From assembly GCF_900078685.2 (NCBI RefSeq), contig NZ_LT546170.1, positions 603,663 through 667,662 of the forward strand: a DNA stretch of 64,000 nt, in the 5' to 3' direction. Below the pieces are notes generated by a model that was not told where the DNA came from, made no database searches, and saw only the letters and a list, made by a program, of their open reading frames with translations. The first letter of the stretch is position 1. Each line of letters starts with the position of its first letter. The position numbers were made by a program, and so were the translations under genes. Positions 35,794 to 44,959 of the stretch are shown piece after piece. Origin of the DNA: Mycolicibacter icosiumassiliensis. Lineage in GTDB: Bacteria; Actinomycetota; Actinomycetes; Mycobacteriales; Mycobacteriaceae.

Positions 35794-38031
35794 GTTCGGC
35801 AGCGGCAGCGGGGCGAGCCGGTAGCTCGGCGGCTCGGTGCCATGCAGGTGCCGGACGAAGTAATCCCAGGTGCGGCGCAGGAAGTAGTGCTGTCGGCCGA
35901 GCAGTGCGTGTTCGGCGCCGGGGATCATGATCAGGTCGAAGTCTTTGTCCGCCTTGATGAGAGCGTCGGCCAGCCGCATCGTCATATAAGGGTGAGCGTT
36001 GTCGTCGAGCTCGCCGTGGATGAGCAGCAGCTTGCCCTTCAGGTTCGCAGCTAGGGTGGTGTTCGAGATCGCCCGCTTACCTTCGGCACTCACATCGCCG
36101 TGGTAGTGCTCGGCCCACATGGCCAGGTTGACGGCGTTGTCGTGGTTGCCGGATGTCGCGACGGCCACGTGATAGGACTCCGGGTACATCAGCACCGCGC
36201 GGGCCGCGGCGAACCCGCCCGCCGATTGCCCGGTGATGCCGACCCGGCCGGTGTCCAGCCACGGGTACCGGTGACCGAGTTCGTGGATCGCGGCGATGTG
36301 GTCGTCCAGTGCTCCGGCGCTGCCGAGGTCGCCGTAAGAGTGATCCTGAAAGGCTTTGCTGCGCCCGGCCGTGCCCCGCCCGTCGATGGCGATGGCCGCG
36401 AACCCGAGTGCTGCCAAGGCCTCGGGCTCACCGCGGTGCGGCGGGTCGAACGACGGTCCGGCGCGGTGGATCTGGGGCCCTGGATAGATGTGTTCGACGA
36501 TTGGGTAGCGCTGCTGGGGGTCGAAGCCGTGGGGGCGCCACAGCAGACCGTAGATCGGGGTCTTGCCGTCCGCGCCAGTGACGCGGAACCGTTCCGGCGG
36601 CTGCCACCCGAGGGCATCCAGTGCGGCGGTGCCCGGGGATTCCAGTTCGACAAGTTCGTTTCCGTCACCGTCGAGGACGACTGAATGCGGCGGAAGGCTC
36701 GGAGACGATGCCCGATCGACGAGGTAGCCGCCTTCAGGTGGGCTCACTGCGTCGTGGTCCAGATCATCGTCGGTAAGCAGGGTAAACCCGGTACCGTCCA
36801 GATCGATCCGGCAGATCTGCCGGATATACGGATCGTGCTCGACCAGACCGGAGGCGACGAACCACAGTTGCCTGCGAACTTCGTCGACCCACAGCAACGT
36901 GCGAACCAGCCACTGCCCCTGCGTGATCCGGGTGACCTCCAGGCCGTCGGCCGAATAGAGATACAGATGGCCCCAACCGTCGCGTTGGGACCACCACACG
37001 ATCTCGCCGGACTTCAGCACCCGCACCAGATGCGGCTCACCCAGCTGTGGTGCCGGGTCGACGCGGGTTTCGCCGGTCTCGCTGATCAGGGTACTGACCT
37101 CTCCGGTGGCGGGGTCGAGACGGCGCAGTTCCAAGGTCCGGGCGTCGCGCGACTGGTGCAGGAAGTGCACCGTGTTCTCGTTTGTCCACCACGCGTATAC
37201 CAGGGCAGTGTTGTGCATGATCGGCGTGGGCTCGGTCTGCTGACGGATAACCTTTCGTTCGGCCACGTCCAGCACGTTCCACGTCATGGTCGCCACCGCG
37301 TCCTCGCCGGGCATGGTGTATCGGGTGCGGTGTTCGACGGGCCGGCCGCCATCGGCCGGGGCAGACTCGACGAGTACGAGCTCCGGAAGATCCCGTTGGT
37401 CGATGCGCTGCACCAGGATTCGGGTCGAATCGGGTGACCAGTGCAGGATCGTCAACGGCGGCAGCCCGACTGCCCGCATCAGCGCGCGGCCCGCGGTGGT
37501 ATCGGGCAGGCCGCCGTAGTCGAACAGCGGTTGGGCGTCCTCAATGAGCGCGAATTCCTGTTCGCCGGGTCGCCGGACCCAGATGTTGCCGTCGCGTCGG
37601 AAGGCCACCCAGGATTCGTCGGGTGACGGTTCTTCGCCGGGTGCATATAGAGCTGCGGCGCCGATGCTCAGGCCCGCGTCGTCGGACCACTCCCAGCGCT
37701 CGCCGAACGCGGTGAAGCGCACCGTCGCGTCATCGCGGATGTCGACGGCAGTGATCGGCAGGTCGGCCGCCTCTGCGGCGTGGCCGGACGCGGCCGACAG
37801 TGCCGATGCCAGCTGGGCATGGTCGAAGGCGTCCCGCCGGCTCTTCTCCGCGGGGTTCACCATGAGGTAACGGGTGCCGATCCGGTACCAGAACCGGGTG
37901 CCGTCGGCGAGCCACTGCGGCTGTAGTGAGCTGCCGGGCACCCGGCGCGCACGGTAAGGAGCGAGCATCTGTTCGGCGCGGGCGTAGTCGGAATTCGTCA
38001 GCGTCGTGGGTTCATGCGTCACGGTATCCAT
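35782..38031 (-). CDS. S9-family peptidase (dipeptidyl-peptidase IV/prolyl oligopeptidase type)
   Basis: A 749-residue enzyme from ATG 38031 (MDTVTHEPTT). The N-terminal two thirds form the beta-propeller and a DPP IV-type N domain. The C-terminal alpha/beta-hydrolase domain has the catalytic Ser in GITGQSAGGFA (the family usually has GxSYGG), Asp in LIHGELDDN and His in PGAEHALL. It has no signal peptide, so cytosolic peptide turnover is likely. The 3' end overlaps merR by 12 bases (convergent). Confidence 0.92.
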   Translation of the reverse strand: MDTVTHEPTTLTNSDYARAEQMLAPYRARRVPGSSLQPQWLADGTRFWYRIGTRYLMVNPAEKSRRDAFDHAQLASALSAASGHAAEAADLPITAVDIRDDATVRFTAFGERWEWSDDAGLSIGAAALYAPGEEPSPDESWVAFRRDGNIWVRRPGEQEFALIEDAQPLFDYGGLPDTTAGRALMRAVGLPPLTILHWSPDSTRILVQRIDQRDLPELVLVESAPADGGRPVEHRTRYTMPGEDAVATMTWNVLDVAERKVIRQQTEPTPIMHNTALVYAWWTNENTVHFLHQSRDARTLELRRLDPATGEVSTLISETGETRVDPAPQLGEPHLVRVLKSGEIVWWSQRDGWGHLYLYSADGLEVTRITQGQWLVRTLLWVDEVRRQLWFVASGLVEHDPYIRQICRIDLDGTGFTLLTDDDLDHDAVSPPEGGYLVDRASSPSLPPHSVVLDGDGNELVELESPGTAALDALGWQPPERFRVTGADGKTPIYGLLWRPHGFDPQQRYPIVEHIYPGPQIHRAGPSFDPPHRGEPEALAALGFAAIAIDGRGTAGRSKAFQDHSYGDLGSAGALDDHIAAIHELGHRYPWLDTGRVGITGQSAGGFAAARAVLMYPESYHVAVATSGNHDNAVNLAMWAEHYHGDVSAEGKRAISNTTLAANLKGKLLLIHGELDDNAHPYMTMRLADALIKADKDFDLIMIPGAEHALLGRQHYFLRRTWDYFVRHLHGTEPPSYRLAPLPLPNLDG

Positions 38032-38104
38032 GTCACACCCGGACGTAGCGGCATGGTCAAGTCCCGGTTTGACCGTGCCGCATCGCATGGTTTTCCCTGG
38101 GGCC

Positions 38105-38428
38105 ATGCCTGTACGCGCCCTCGTCTATCTGGGCTCGCACGTCCTGAGCTTCCTCGGGAACGGGATCCTCGCCGTGGCATTGCCGTTGATCGTCCTACAG
38201 ACCACGAACAGCCCGCTGAGCATGGGCCCGGTGTCGACGGCAACCGCAGTGCCTGCGCTGCTCGTCGGCCTGTGCGCCGGCGTCGTCATCGATCGGGTCA
38301 ACCGGCGCACCTGCTCGATCCTGTCCGACCTGATCTCCGCGGTCGCAGTGGCGGCGATCCCGGTGGTCGACCCCCTTTCAGGTTGTGTCGCGTTGCGGCC
38401 GGACCTACGCGAACCCCGCTGCTGCTGA
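38105..38428 (+). pseudogene. Truncated MFS transporter (N-terminal part)
   Basis: Residues 1-90 form the first membrane helices of a major-facilitator protein (LGSHVLSFLGNGILAVALPL, VPALLVGLCAGVVIDRVNRR with the inter-helix DRxxRR motif). The similarity stops at about base 38370 and the frame closes after an unrelated Cys/Arg-rich tail at 38428. About three quarters of a normal transporter is missing. Confidence 0.8.
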
Positions 38429-38489
38429 GTCGCGTAGATTCGTTGAGAACCAAGCCGAGCACCGAACGCAGCATTCAACGAAAGCCATC

Positions 38490-38747
38490 ATGCCCGAAGA
38501 CCAAAGCGCAGACGTTCCACCGAATCACCTCTCCGTCGATCCGCGTAGCGCCTTCTATGACGAAGAGGTGCTCCGCCGTGACGTGGGTATTCGTTTCAAT
38601 GGCGTGGAGAAGACCAATATTCACGAATACAACGTGGCCGAGGGGTGGGTCCGTGTCGAAGTCCCCACCGCGAAGGATCGCCGCGGAAATCCTATGATCG
38701 TCAAGCTCAGCGGCACGGTTGAGCCTTATTTCCGCCCAACAAAATAG
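38490..38747 (+). CDS. DUF3297-family small protein
   Basis: An 85-residue protein from ATG 38490. The characteristic DUF3297 core is clear: HLSVDPRSAFYDEEVL, GIRFNGVEKTNIHEY and KLSGTVEPYF. The function is unknown. It lies directly behind the MFS scar, so its original upstream context may have been lost. Confidence 0.9.
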   Translation: MPEDQSADVPPNHLSVDPRSAFYDEEVLRRDVGIRFNGVEKTNIHEYNVAEGWVRVEVPTAKDRRGNPMIVKLSGTVEPYFRPTK

Positions 38748-38965
38748 CGGACTTCCCTGGATTCCTGGCGCGGCTGCCCACCGGCTCCGGCGATCAGCCG
38801 GTGGCCCGAGCGCAACCCGCACAAGGGCGCCGGGCGCGCGATAGCGGCGGCCGCGTGGTTGAGTAACTACTCAACATGGGGCTGTAACGCCAGGCGGGAA
38901 GTTCGTTTTCCTAAGTGTCGGTGCGCCCTTGTCGATGCGTCAACGGGCTGGGGGTCGCGACCACG

Positions 38966-39649
38966 ATGACCACGCTTCTTTTGGCGTTGGCCGGCCTGGC
39001 GGTCCTCGACTCGCTCAACGTCCTCAGCATCGGGATCGTCTCAGCGATCATCTACGGCAGTCGGCTCAATCGTCAGTCACCGCTACCAGGTGGCACCAGT
39101 TACCTCGCCGGTGTCTTCATGGCCACCACCCTCTTCGGCCTCTGCGCTGTGGTCGGTCTGCGCCTCCTCGGCGATCTGACCAACTTTAATCTCACACCGA
39201 CAGCGCGCTATTGGGGTGAATTCGTCCTAGGGGCCGCGCTGATCGTGCTGGCCTTCGTGCCGCTGACTAGCCGCGTTGCTGCGCCCAGCTGGATCAGGGC
39301 CGCGATGCGCCAGCGGCCCTGGCTGCTCGGATTCGTTGGTGCCGCAGTCGGTCTCGGGCAGGCGTCTACCTCGGTCCCCTACTTGACGGGCCTGGCCATG
39401 ATCGCCGCAGCGCAACCTCGGCCAACAACCTGGCCGATCATGGTGATCGCTTACTGGGTCCTTGCGCTGCTACCGTGCATGCTTGTTCTCGGCTTGTCGG
39501 CCAGCCGAAGCAAGCGCGCTGACCGCGCTCAGCGTCGGCTGGTACGGGCCGTAACCCAATACGGACCCGTTGGCGTGCGCATCCTGTTTCTCATCGCCGG
39601 TGGGGCATTGTTCCTAGACGCCGTGGTGCATCACGGTCGCTGGTGGTAG
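38966..39649 (+). CDS. Gap/Sap-like integral membrane protein, second copy
   Basis: About 227 residues from ATG 38966 (a GTG at 38915 would add 17). Six hydrophobic segments and the internal stretch LGFVGAAVGLGQASTSVPYL resemble, in layout, the Gap-like protein at 9702-10379. It may aid export of a surface lipid or small molecule, but no mmpL gene adjoins. The family call is moderate. Confidence 0.6.
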   Translation: MTTLLLALAGLAVLDSLNVLSIGIVSAIIYGSRLNRQSPLPGGTSYLAGVFMATTLFGLCAVVGLRLLGDLTNFNLTPTARYWGEFVLGAALIVLAFVPLTSRVAAPSWIRAAMRQRPWLLGFVGAAVGLGQASTSVPYLTGLAMIAAAQPRPTTWPIMVIAYWVLALLPCMLVLGLSASRSKRADRAQRRLVRAVTQYGPVGVRILFLIAGGALFLDAVVHHGRWW

Positions 39650-39729
39650 TTGAGCGATATCGCCCCAGCCGGCCGTGGCCACCATCGCTACCTTCGGCCG
39701 GCTGTTCCACGAACTCGATGCAAACGCAG

Positions 39730-40137
39730 CTACCCGGCTCCATGTAGCCGTGCCCCTGGGGCAGCGTGACGGGCTGACCTTGCGACGCCGCAAGATTCGA
39801 TGAAAAACTCAAATACTCCCACGTTGGGCAACCCAAGGATGTTGGAGGGGAAGAACTTCAGCGACGGTATCAAAGGGCAAGACGGTCGGCCATGCGCGCC
39901 GCCGCGCTGGTGTCGATGAGACAGTGGGCGATCAGCGCACACGTCGTCTCGCGGGTCTCGACTGCTCACATCCTGCAGTCCGCCGCCGCGTAACCACGCT
40001 ACTTGGCGTGCAAGAGCCGAACGCGCAGCGGCTTGCTGCATTGCGAGGCGAACAGTGTCGGTCACGCCGGACGTACGGAGTTCTAGTTGCGCGGCGGCCA
40101 AGAGGTCGTCGTCCAAGTCGATCAAGCGTTTCGTCAC
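39730..40137 (-). CDS. vapB: VapB-type antitoxin with a readthrough tail
   Basis: Starts at GTG 40137 with GGAGG upstream. The first 65 residues are an intact VapB of the type VTKRLIDLDDDLLAAAQLEL...TDTVRLAM...WLRGGGLQDVSS. Beyond that the frame continues for about 70 unrelated residues because the normal stop near the toxin start is lost. The cognate toxin is reduced to a short piece (39870-39929), so this is an orphan antitoxin or decaying module. Confidence 0.65.
   Translation of the reverse strand: MTKRLIDLDDDLLAAAQLELRTSGVTDTVRLAMQQAAARSALARQVAWLRGGGLQDVSSRDPRDDVCADRPLSHRHQRGGAHGRPSCPLIPSLKFFPSNILGLPNVGVFEFFIESCGVARSARHAAPGARLHGAG
39870..39929 (-). pseudogene. Remnant of a vapC toxin gene
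   Basis: The minus strand reads CLIDTSAAARMADRLAL then a stop, the first strand and helix of a PIN domain with the first catalytic Asp. Nothing further of the toxin follows; the next 140 bases show no gene. Confidence 0.6.
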
Positions 40138-40184
40138 CGCGAACCTCCGTATATGCGGTATCCCGGTGGAGCATAGATCGCGGC

Positions 40185-41006
40185 TCATCGACCGGGCGCT
40201 GGTCCGGACCGGTCGATGAACGCGTGGATGAGTGCGAAGAACTGGTCTTCGAGTTCGTGCTCGACGAAGTGACCGCAATCGGGTATCACCAACTCCGCGT
40301 TGGGAATACCGGTCGCGAGTTCCTGGGAGAGCGCCGGCGGAGTGCAGAAGTCCTGTGCACCGCAGATCACCAGCGTCGGCGCCGCGATGTTCCCGAGCCG
40401 GGACAACGTGTCATGGGCCGCGATCATGTCGATGCGCTGTAACGCGATGTCGGTGTCGCGCGCCTGCATCGGCTGAGCGGCCGCCCGCGTGATCCACGCC
40501 GACACCTTCTCCGGGTGGTCGCGGGCGAACGCTGGGGAGAACAGGAACAACGAATAGGCCGAGAGCAGTGCTTCTCGGTCCCACTCGGCGGCCATCTTGC
40601 GCCGCGCGGCAAACTCGCGCCGCAGGTAGGCGTCGAAGCGGGCGAAAGAGGCCACGAGTGTCAGCGTGGCGACCGTGTGGGCGTGGTTGAGCGCCATGTA
40701 TTGGGCGATCGCGCCGCCGGTGGAGGCTCCGACGAGGTGTGTCGGGCCCACGCCGAGATGCTCGACGAGGCCGGCCAGGTCCGCTGCCAATTGCTCGGTC
40801 GAGTGGCCCACCTCGGTTCGGCTGGTTTGTCCGGTCCCGCGCTGGTCGGCGACGATGACGTGATACCGGGCGGCGAATCGGCTTATCTGGTGGCTCCAGC
40901 TGCTGGCGACGCCGGCCAGGCCGGAGAGCAGCAGTACGGGCTGATCGTGCGGATCTCCATACGTCTCGTAGTGCAGCGAAATGCCCTGTATCTCAACGGT
41001 AGCCAT
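40185..41006 (-). CDS. Alpha/beta-hydrolase
   Basis: A 273-residue hydrolase from ATG 41006 (MATVEIQGISLHYETYG) with nucleophile elbow GASTGG, catalytic Asp in ICGAQDFCTPP and His in PDCGHFVEHE. Its start codon shares one base with the stop of the upstream LLM gene, so the two are translationally coupled. With the SDR gene they form an operon that may degrade or modify one substrate: oxidation, reduction and hydrolysis. Confidence 0.9.
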   Translation of the reverse strand: MATVEIQGISLHYETYGDPHDQPVLLLSGLAGVASSWSHQISRFAARYHVIVADQRGTGQTSRTEVGHSTEQLAADLAGLVEHLGVGPTHLVGASTGGAIAQYMALNHAHTVATLTLVASFARFDAYLRREFAARRKMAAEWDREALLSAYSLFLFSPAFARDHPEKVSAWITRAAAQPMQARDTDIALQRIDMIAAHDTLSRLGNIAAPTLVICGAQDFCTPPALSQELATGIPNAELVIPDCGHFVEHELEDQFFALIHAFIDRSGPAPGR

Positions 41007-41863
41007 CACAGCACCGCCTCGGCGAGACGGTCGACCTGGTCGATGTCGGCGACGCACGGGTGGAACACGAGTCCGTCGAAGCCCAGGTCGCGGTAGGCCC
41101 GCACGGTCTGCGCGGCATCGTGGGGCGTGGTCAGCATGTCGGCGACGTTGAGGGCGGCGTAGTCGGGGGTGAAGCCGTAGTAGCGCTGCAGGTGGGCGCG
41201 GCCGGCGGCGACGGTGTGGGCGTCGCCGAGAGCGAAGTTGACGCTGGCCTGCAGCCACGGTTTTCCGGCGCGGCCCTCCGCCACCCATGCCGCGCGCATC
41301 CGGTCGGCGAGCACGGACTGGTTGGCGTAGTCACGCAACGCTCCGGCGCTCCAGCCGTCACCGACCGTCGCGGCCCGGCGGATCGTCGCGTCCGCTCGTC
41401 CGCCGAACAGCAGCGGAACCCGCACCGGCGCAGGGCTGAGCGCCTTGTCGCCGGTGACGATCTTGCCGGCACACGTGTCGCGCAGCAGGGCCACGTTCTC
41501 ATCGAGGATGCGCCCGCGCCGCCGGTAGTCCACACCGACAGCGGTGTAGTCGTCGGGTCGGCTCCCGATGCCCAGGCCAAGGGTGAGCCGGCCGCCGGAT
41601 GCGTCGGCGAGGGTCGCGACCTGCTTGGCCAGTGGCGCCGCGGGATACAGCGGGGCCAGCAGCACGTTGGTCAGCAAGCCGATCCGGGTGGTGGCGCCTG
41701 CGGCTACCGATAGCGCGACGATGCTGTCGAGGCTCTCGTAGACCAGCCGGTCGATCACTGCCAGGTCGGCGAAGCCGCGCTGCTCGGCTCGGCGGGCCCA
41801 CTCGGCGGTCAACGGGCCAGGCGTGTGCGCAATGTGGCTGGGTAGTCCGATGCCGATGTGCAT
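41006..41863 (-). CDS. Luciferase-like (LLM) flavin/F420-dependent oxidoreductase
   Basis: A 285-residue TIM-barrel oxidoreductase: MHIGIGLPS start, GLLTNVLLAP, the flavin-site segment GRLTLGLGIGSRPDDY and PLLFGGRADATIRRAA. Mycobacterial members commonly use F420 or FMN. It is the middle gene of the SDR-LLM-hydrolase operon, starting 11 bases after the SDR stop and overlapping the hydrolase start. Confidence 0.9.
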   Translation of the reverse strand: MHIGIGLPSHIAHTPGPLTAEWARRAEQRGFADLAVIDRLVYESLDSIVALSVAAGATTRIGLLTNVLLAPLYPAAPLAKQVATLADASGGRLTLGLGIGSRPDDYTAVGVDYRRRGRILDENVALLRDTCAGKIVTGDKALSPAPVRVPLLFGGRADATIRRAATVGDGWSAGALRDYANQSVLADRMRAAWVAEGRAGKPWLQASVNFALGDAHTVAAGRAHLQRYYGFTPDYAALNVADMLTTPHDAAQTVRAYRDLGFDGLVFHPCVADIDQVDRLAEAVL

Positions 41864-41874
41864 GATGATGTCTC

Positions 41875-42624
41875 CTAGGGGTTCACTAAATCGAAGACGG
41901 CCTCGTAGTGGCCATCGCGGGCGGCATATCGCACCCGCTTGGCGGCCTCGACCACGATCTCGGCGGCGTCGGGATCGTTGCGCAGCAGCGACATGGTCTC
42001 GGCCACAAAGTAATCCAGCGGCATGGTGTCGGGGCCGGGGTCTTGGCCGGTGAGCATGTCGGTCTCGACCCGAGGCGGGATGATCTCGATCACCTGAACC
42101 CGGGTGCCGCGCAATTTGTGGCGCAGCGACTGGGTGTAGGCGTGCAGGGCCGCCTTGGTCGCCGAGTAGGACGGTGCACTCGTTTTGGGCACGAACGCCA
42201 AGGCGGAGGTCACGTTGACGATCGCGGCCCGCGGTTGCCCGAGCAGGGTGGGAAGTAGTGCCGCGGTGAGTCGCATCGGCCCCAGCAGGTTGACCGTCAC
42301 CGTCGCCTCGGCGATCTCAGCCAGGGCGGTAGCACCGGTCCGCAGGTCCTCGGTGTGCATGACGCCCGCATTGTTGACCAAGACGTTCAGGCCGGGGGTG
42401 CTGCTGATCAGTTCCGCGGCCAACCGGGTGATGCTGTCCGGCTCGGCCAGATCCAGCTGGCGGTATTCGATGCCCGGGTTGGCGTCGGCGACGGCCTGCA
42501 GTGCGCCGCGGCGGCGCCCGGCGATCACTACCCGGTTGCCCGCGCGGTGCAGGGCTTCGGCCAGGCCGCGGCCGATTCCGCTGCCGCCGCCGGTGACCAG
42601 AATGGTGTTGCCGGTCAGGTCCAT
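41875..42624 (-). CDS. Short-chain dehydrogenase/reductase
   Basis: A 249-residue SDR from ATG 42624 with the cofactor motif TGGGSGIG, NNAG, and active-site Ser (NVTSAL) with YSATK. It is similar in pattern to DltE-type SDRs. It is first in the operon with LLM and hydrolase genes and divergent from the Lrp-type regulator, which probably controls it from the 99-base shared gap. Confidence 0.92.
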   Translation of the reverse strand: MDLTGNTILVTGGGSGIGRGLAEALHRAGNRVVIAGRRRGALQAVADANPGIEYRQLDLAEPDSITRLAAELISSTPGLNVLVNNAGVMHTEDLRTGATALAEIAEATVTVNLLGPMRLTAALLPTLLGQPRAAIVNVTSALAFVPKTSAPSYSATKAALHAYTQSLRHKLRGTRVQVIEIIPPRVETDMLTGQDPGPDTMPLDYFVAETMSLLRNDPDAAEIVVEAAKRVRYAARDGHYEAVFDLVNP

Positions 42625-42723
42625 GGGTTTCAGGCTCGCAGGGCCCACGCTGAGATAGCGACTGGTCCGGCCAATATGACAAGAAATCCCCATTCGGTCG
42701 CGCGATATCGCATACTTTTCCTC

Positions 42724-43734
42724 ATGGTTGACCAGCTGGACGCGCAGATTCTGCATGCCCTGCAGTTGGCGCCCCGGGTGTCGTTTCGGCGCATCGCCAC
42801 TGTCGTCGGGGCCACGGAGCAAACGGTGGCCCGGCGCTACCACCGGCTGCGCCGTGACGGCGTCGTGCGCGTGGTCGGCCTGGAGAACCGGTGGGCGCAG
42901 GACGATGCGAGCTGGGTGTGCCGGATACGCGCCGCACCCGAGCGCATACCGCAACTGGCCGACGCCCTGGTGCGCCGACCGGACGTCTCCCATACCAACG
43001 TGCTGGCGGGTTGGACTGATCTGGTCTGCGTCATCCGCGCACCGCTGGGCGATACCCGTGAGGATCTCCTACTGCAGCTGCTGCCGCGAACAACCTCGGT
43101 CACCGACATCACCATCGATCTGTTGCTGCATTCCTTCGGCCGCCCCGCAAGCGCGCCGTGGACCGGATACGGCCACCGGCTCTCCGACCAGCAGGCTGAC
43201 CAGATCCTGGCAGAGCGGGCTGTCTCGGCGGACGGCGCCCAACGATCCCGGCCCACCGCCGAGGACCGCCCCATCCTCGATGCGCTCGCCGAGGACGGTC
43301 GAGCGCCGCACTCGAAGCTCGCGGCGCGTACCGGTTGGTCGGTGGCGCGAGTGGGACGGCGGATCGCGGCACTGGAGGCAAGCGGAGCGCTGCTGTACGA
43401 CGTCGACGTGTTGCCCGAGCAGCTCGGCTACCAGCTCAGCGCCATGCTATGGCTGACGTTGGCGCCCAAAGACTTACACCGGGTCGGCGAGCGTATCGCG
43501 GCGCACAGCCAGGTAGCGTTCACCGGGGCGATCAGTGGATCCAAAAACCTGTCGGCGATTGTCATCTGCCGAAACGCCGACGATCTGTACCGGTACCTCA
43601 GCGAGGAACTCGGGCAGATCGAGGGGATTCTCAACTACGAGGTGAGCATCCGCACTCAGCGCCTCAAGCAACACGGATCGCTGGTGATCCACGGCAGGCT
43701 GATCAATCCTCGCCCGAGCCGTAGTACGCGCTGA
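42724..43734 (+). CDS. Double-domain Lrp/AsnC-family regulator
   Basis: A 336-residue protein from ATG 42724. It contains two Lrp-type units in tandem: helix-turn-helix at about residues 3-50 (LDAQILHALQLAP, QTVARRYHRLR) with a first ligand domain, then a second helix-turn-helix near 180-225 (DRPILDALAEDG, SVARVGRRIAALE) with a second RAM-like domain. Such duplicated forms act as dimers mimicking the usual tetramer. It is divergent from the SDR-LLM-hydrolase operon, its likely target. Confidence 0.9.
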   Translation: MVDQLDAQILHALQLAPRVSFRRIATVVGATEQTVARRYHRLRRDGVVRVVGLENRWAQDDASWVCRIRAAPERIPQLADALVRRPDVSHTNVLAGWTDLVCVIRAPLGDTREDLLLQLLPRTTSVTDITIDLLLHSFGRPASAPWTGYGHRLSDQQADQILAERAVSADGAQRSRPTAEDRPILDALAEDGRAPHSKLAARTGWSVARVGRRIAALEASGALLYDVDVLPEQLGYQLSAMLWLTLAPKDLHRVGERIAAHSQVAFTGAISGSKNLSAIVICRNADDLYRYLSEELGQIEGILNYEVSIRTQRLKQHGSLVIHGRLINPRPSRSTR

Positions 43735-43872
43735 ACCACGGATCCGGCTCAACAACGATCTACGGCCGTTGGGACGAGTTCACGCCGTGGGCCGCGGCGG
43801 CCACGTTGCCGGCCGGAACGGCCTACGCTGACGCCGATCTCGGTCCTGCGGTCCCCGAACCCGCCCGACGAC

Positions 43873-44901
43873 CTAAATGCTGTAGTGCCGCAGTCGCTGT
43901 AACCGCCGCATCCCAGCGGCGGCCACCTTCTCCCCGGCCGGGCGAAGAGCCTCCTCGAGCCGTGCGCGAACGTCCTCGGTGTCGAGGTGCGTGCCGATCG
44001 CGACGAGATGGCTGGCCCCCGCCCCCGCCGGCGCGGTCCGCACGTGCACCGACGTGCCGACGACATTGAAAAGGTAGTGGCGCTTGCCGATCGCGACGGT
44101 GCCCTTCATCCGGTAGACGCCCCGCGGCGGCTGTTCGAGCAGGTCGATCAGTGGTCCCGGGTCGACGGCGCCGCCACCCACGACGGTCACCGACGTGGCA
44201 TGCACATGGTCGTGGTGCTCATCGTGAGCGTCGGCAGGCTCGTTGAGCAGCAGCTCCCGAAACGACATCTGCCCGGCCTGTCCGCCGTCGCTGACGTCGT
44301 AGAGCAACCGGGGATCCACACGTCCGGCCACCGCGCCCACCACATAGGCGTCCGGATTAAGTTCGCGCACACGGGCTTCAACCCGACGCAGGGCGTCCTC
44401 GCGGTTGTCCTCGGCAATCCGATCCAACTTGTTGACCACCACCAGGGAGGCCACGCCGTAGCGCTGCGGCGGGGCGGACTCGGTATCGACGGTGTCGAAG
44501 TGTTCGGCGGCGTCGATGACGTCGATGACACCGCCGTGGCGTATCCGCTCCACCCCGCTGAACCGAATGACCCGCGATACGTCCGCGGGTTCGGCCACCC
44601 CGCTCGCCTCGATGATGATCGCGTCGAGAGCCAGCTTCGGGTCGGCCAGCTTCTCCAGCGCCTCGTCAAGCCCACCCTCATCGGGCAGATGGCAGATGCA
44701 CCCACCGGCGATCGAGACCGGCTCGTCGACTTGGCCCGTGACCAGGCCGGCGTCGACATTGAGTTCACCGAAGTCGTTGATAATCACCCCGATTCGCGCG
44801 CCTGGCGCCCGCAGCACATGGTTGAGCAGAGTGGTCTTGCCCGCCCCGAGATACCCCGTCAGCGCAATGACGGGGATAGCGGGTGTGTTGCGGTCGGCCA
44901 C
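43873..44901 (-). CDS. CobW/COG0523-family metallochaperone GTPase
   Basis: A 342-residue GTPase with Walker A GYLGAGKT (16-23), the switch region and the NKxD motif VVNKLD. The metal-site motif usually reads GCICC but is GCICH here (C68, C70, H71), and a His-rich loop (DAHDEHHDHVHA) follows. Members deliver zinc, cobalt or nickel to client proteins; Zur-controlled zinc homologues are common. I see no clear Zur box upstream. The Cys-to-His change may alter metal preference. Confidence 0.9.
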   Translation of the reverse strand: MADRNTPAIPVIALTGYLGAGKTTLLNHVLRAPGARIGVIINDFGELNVDAGLVTGQVDEPVSIAGGCICHLPDEGGLDEALEKLADPKLALDAIIIEASGVAEPADVSRVIRFSGVERIRHGGVIDVIDAAEHFDTVDTESAPPQRYGVASLVVVNKLDRIAEDNREDALRRVEARVRELNPDAYVVGAVAGRVDPRLLYDVSDGGQAGQMSFRELLLNEPADAHDEHHDHVHATSVTVVGGGAVDPGPLIDLLEQPPRGVYRMKGTVAIGKRHYLFNVVGTSVHVRTAPAGAGASHLVAIGTHLDTEDVRARLEEALRPAGEKVAAAGMRRLQRLRHYSI

Positions 44902-44959
44902 CCGGCCATTATTGGCGGTACCCGGGCCGGGTTGTAACCACGGGGTAGAAGTTGGCCGT

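Noticed and set aside
39591..39836. 81-codon minus-strand frame
   Set aside because: It overlaps the end of the Gap-like gene and shows no recognisable domain.
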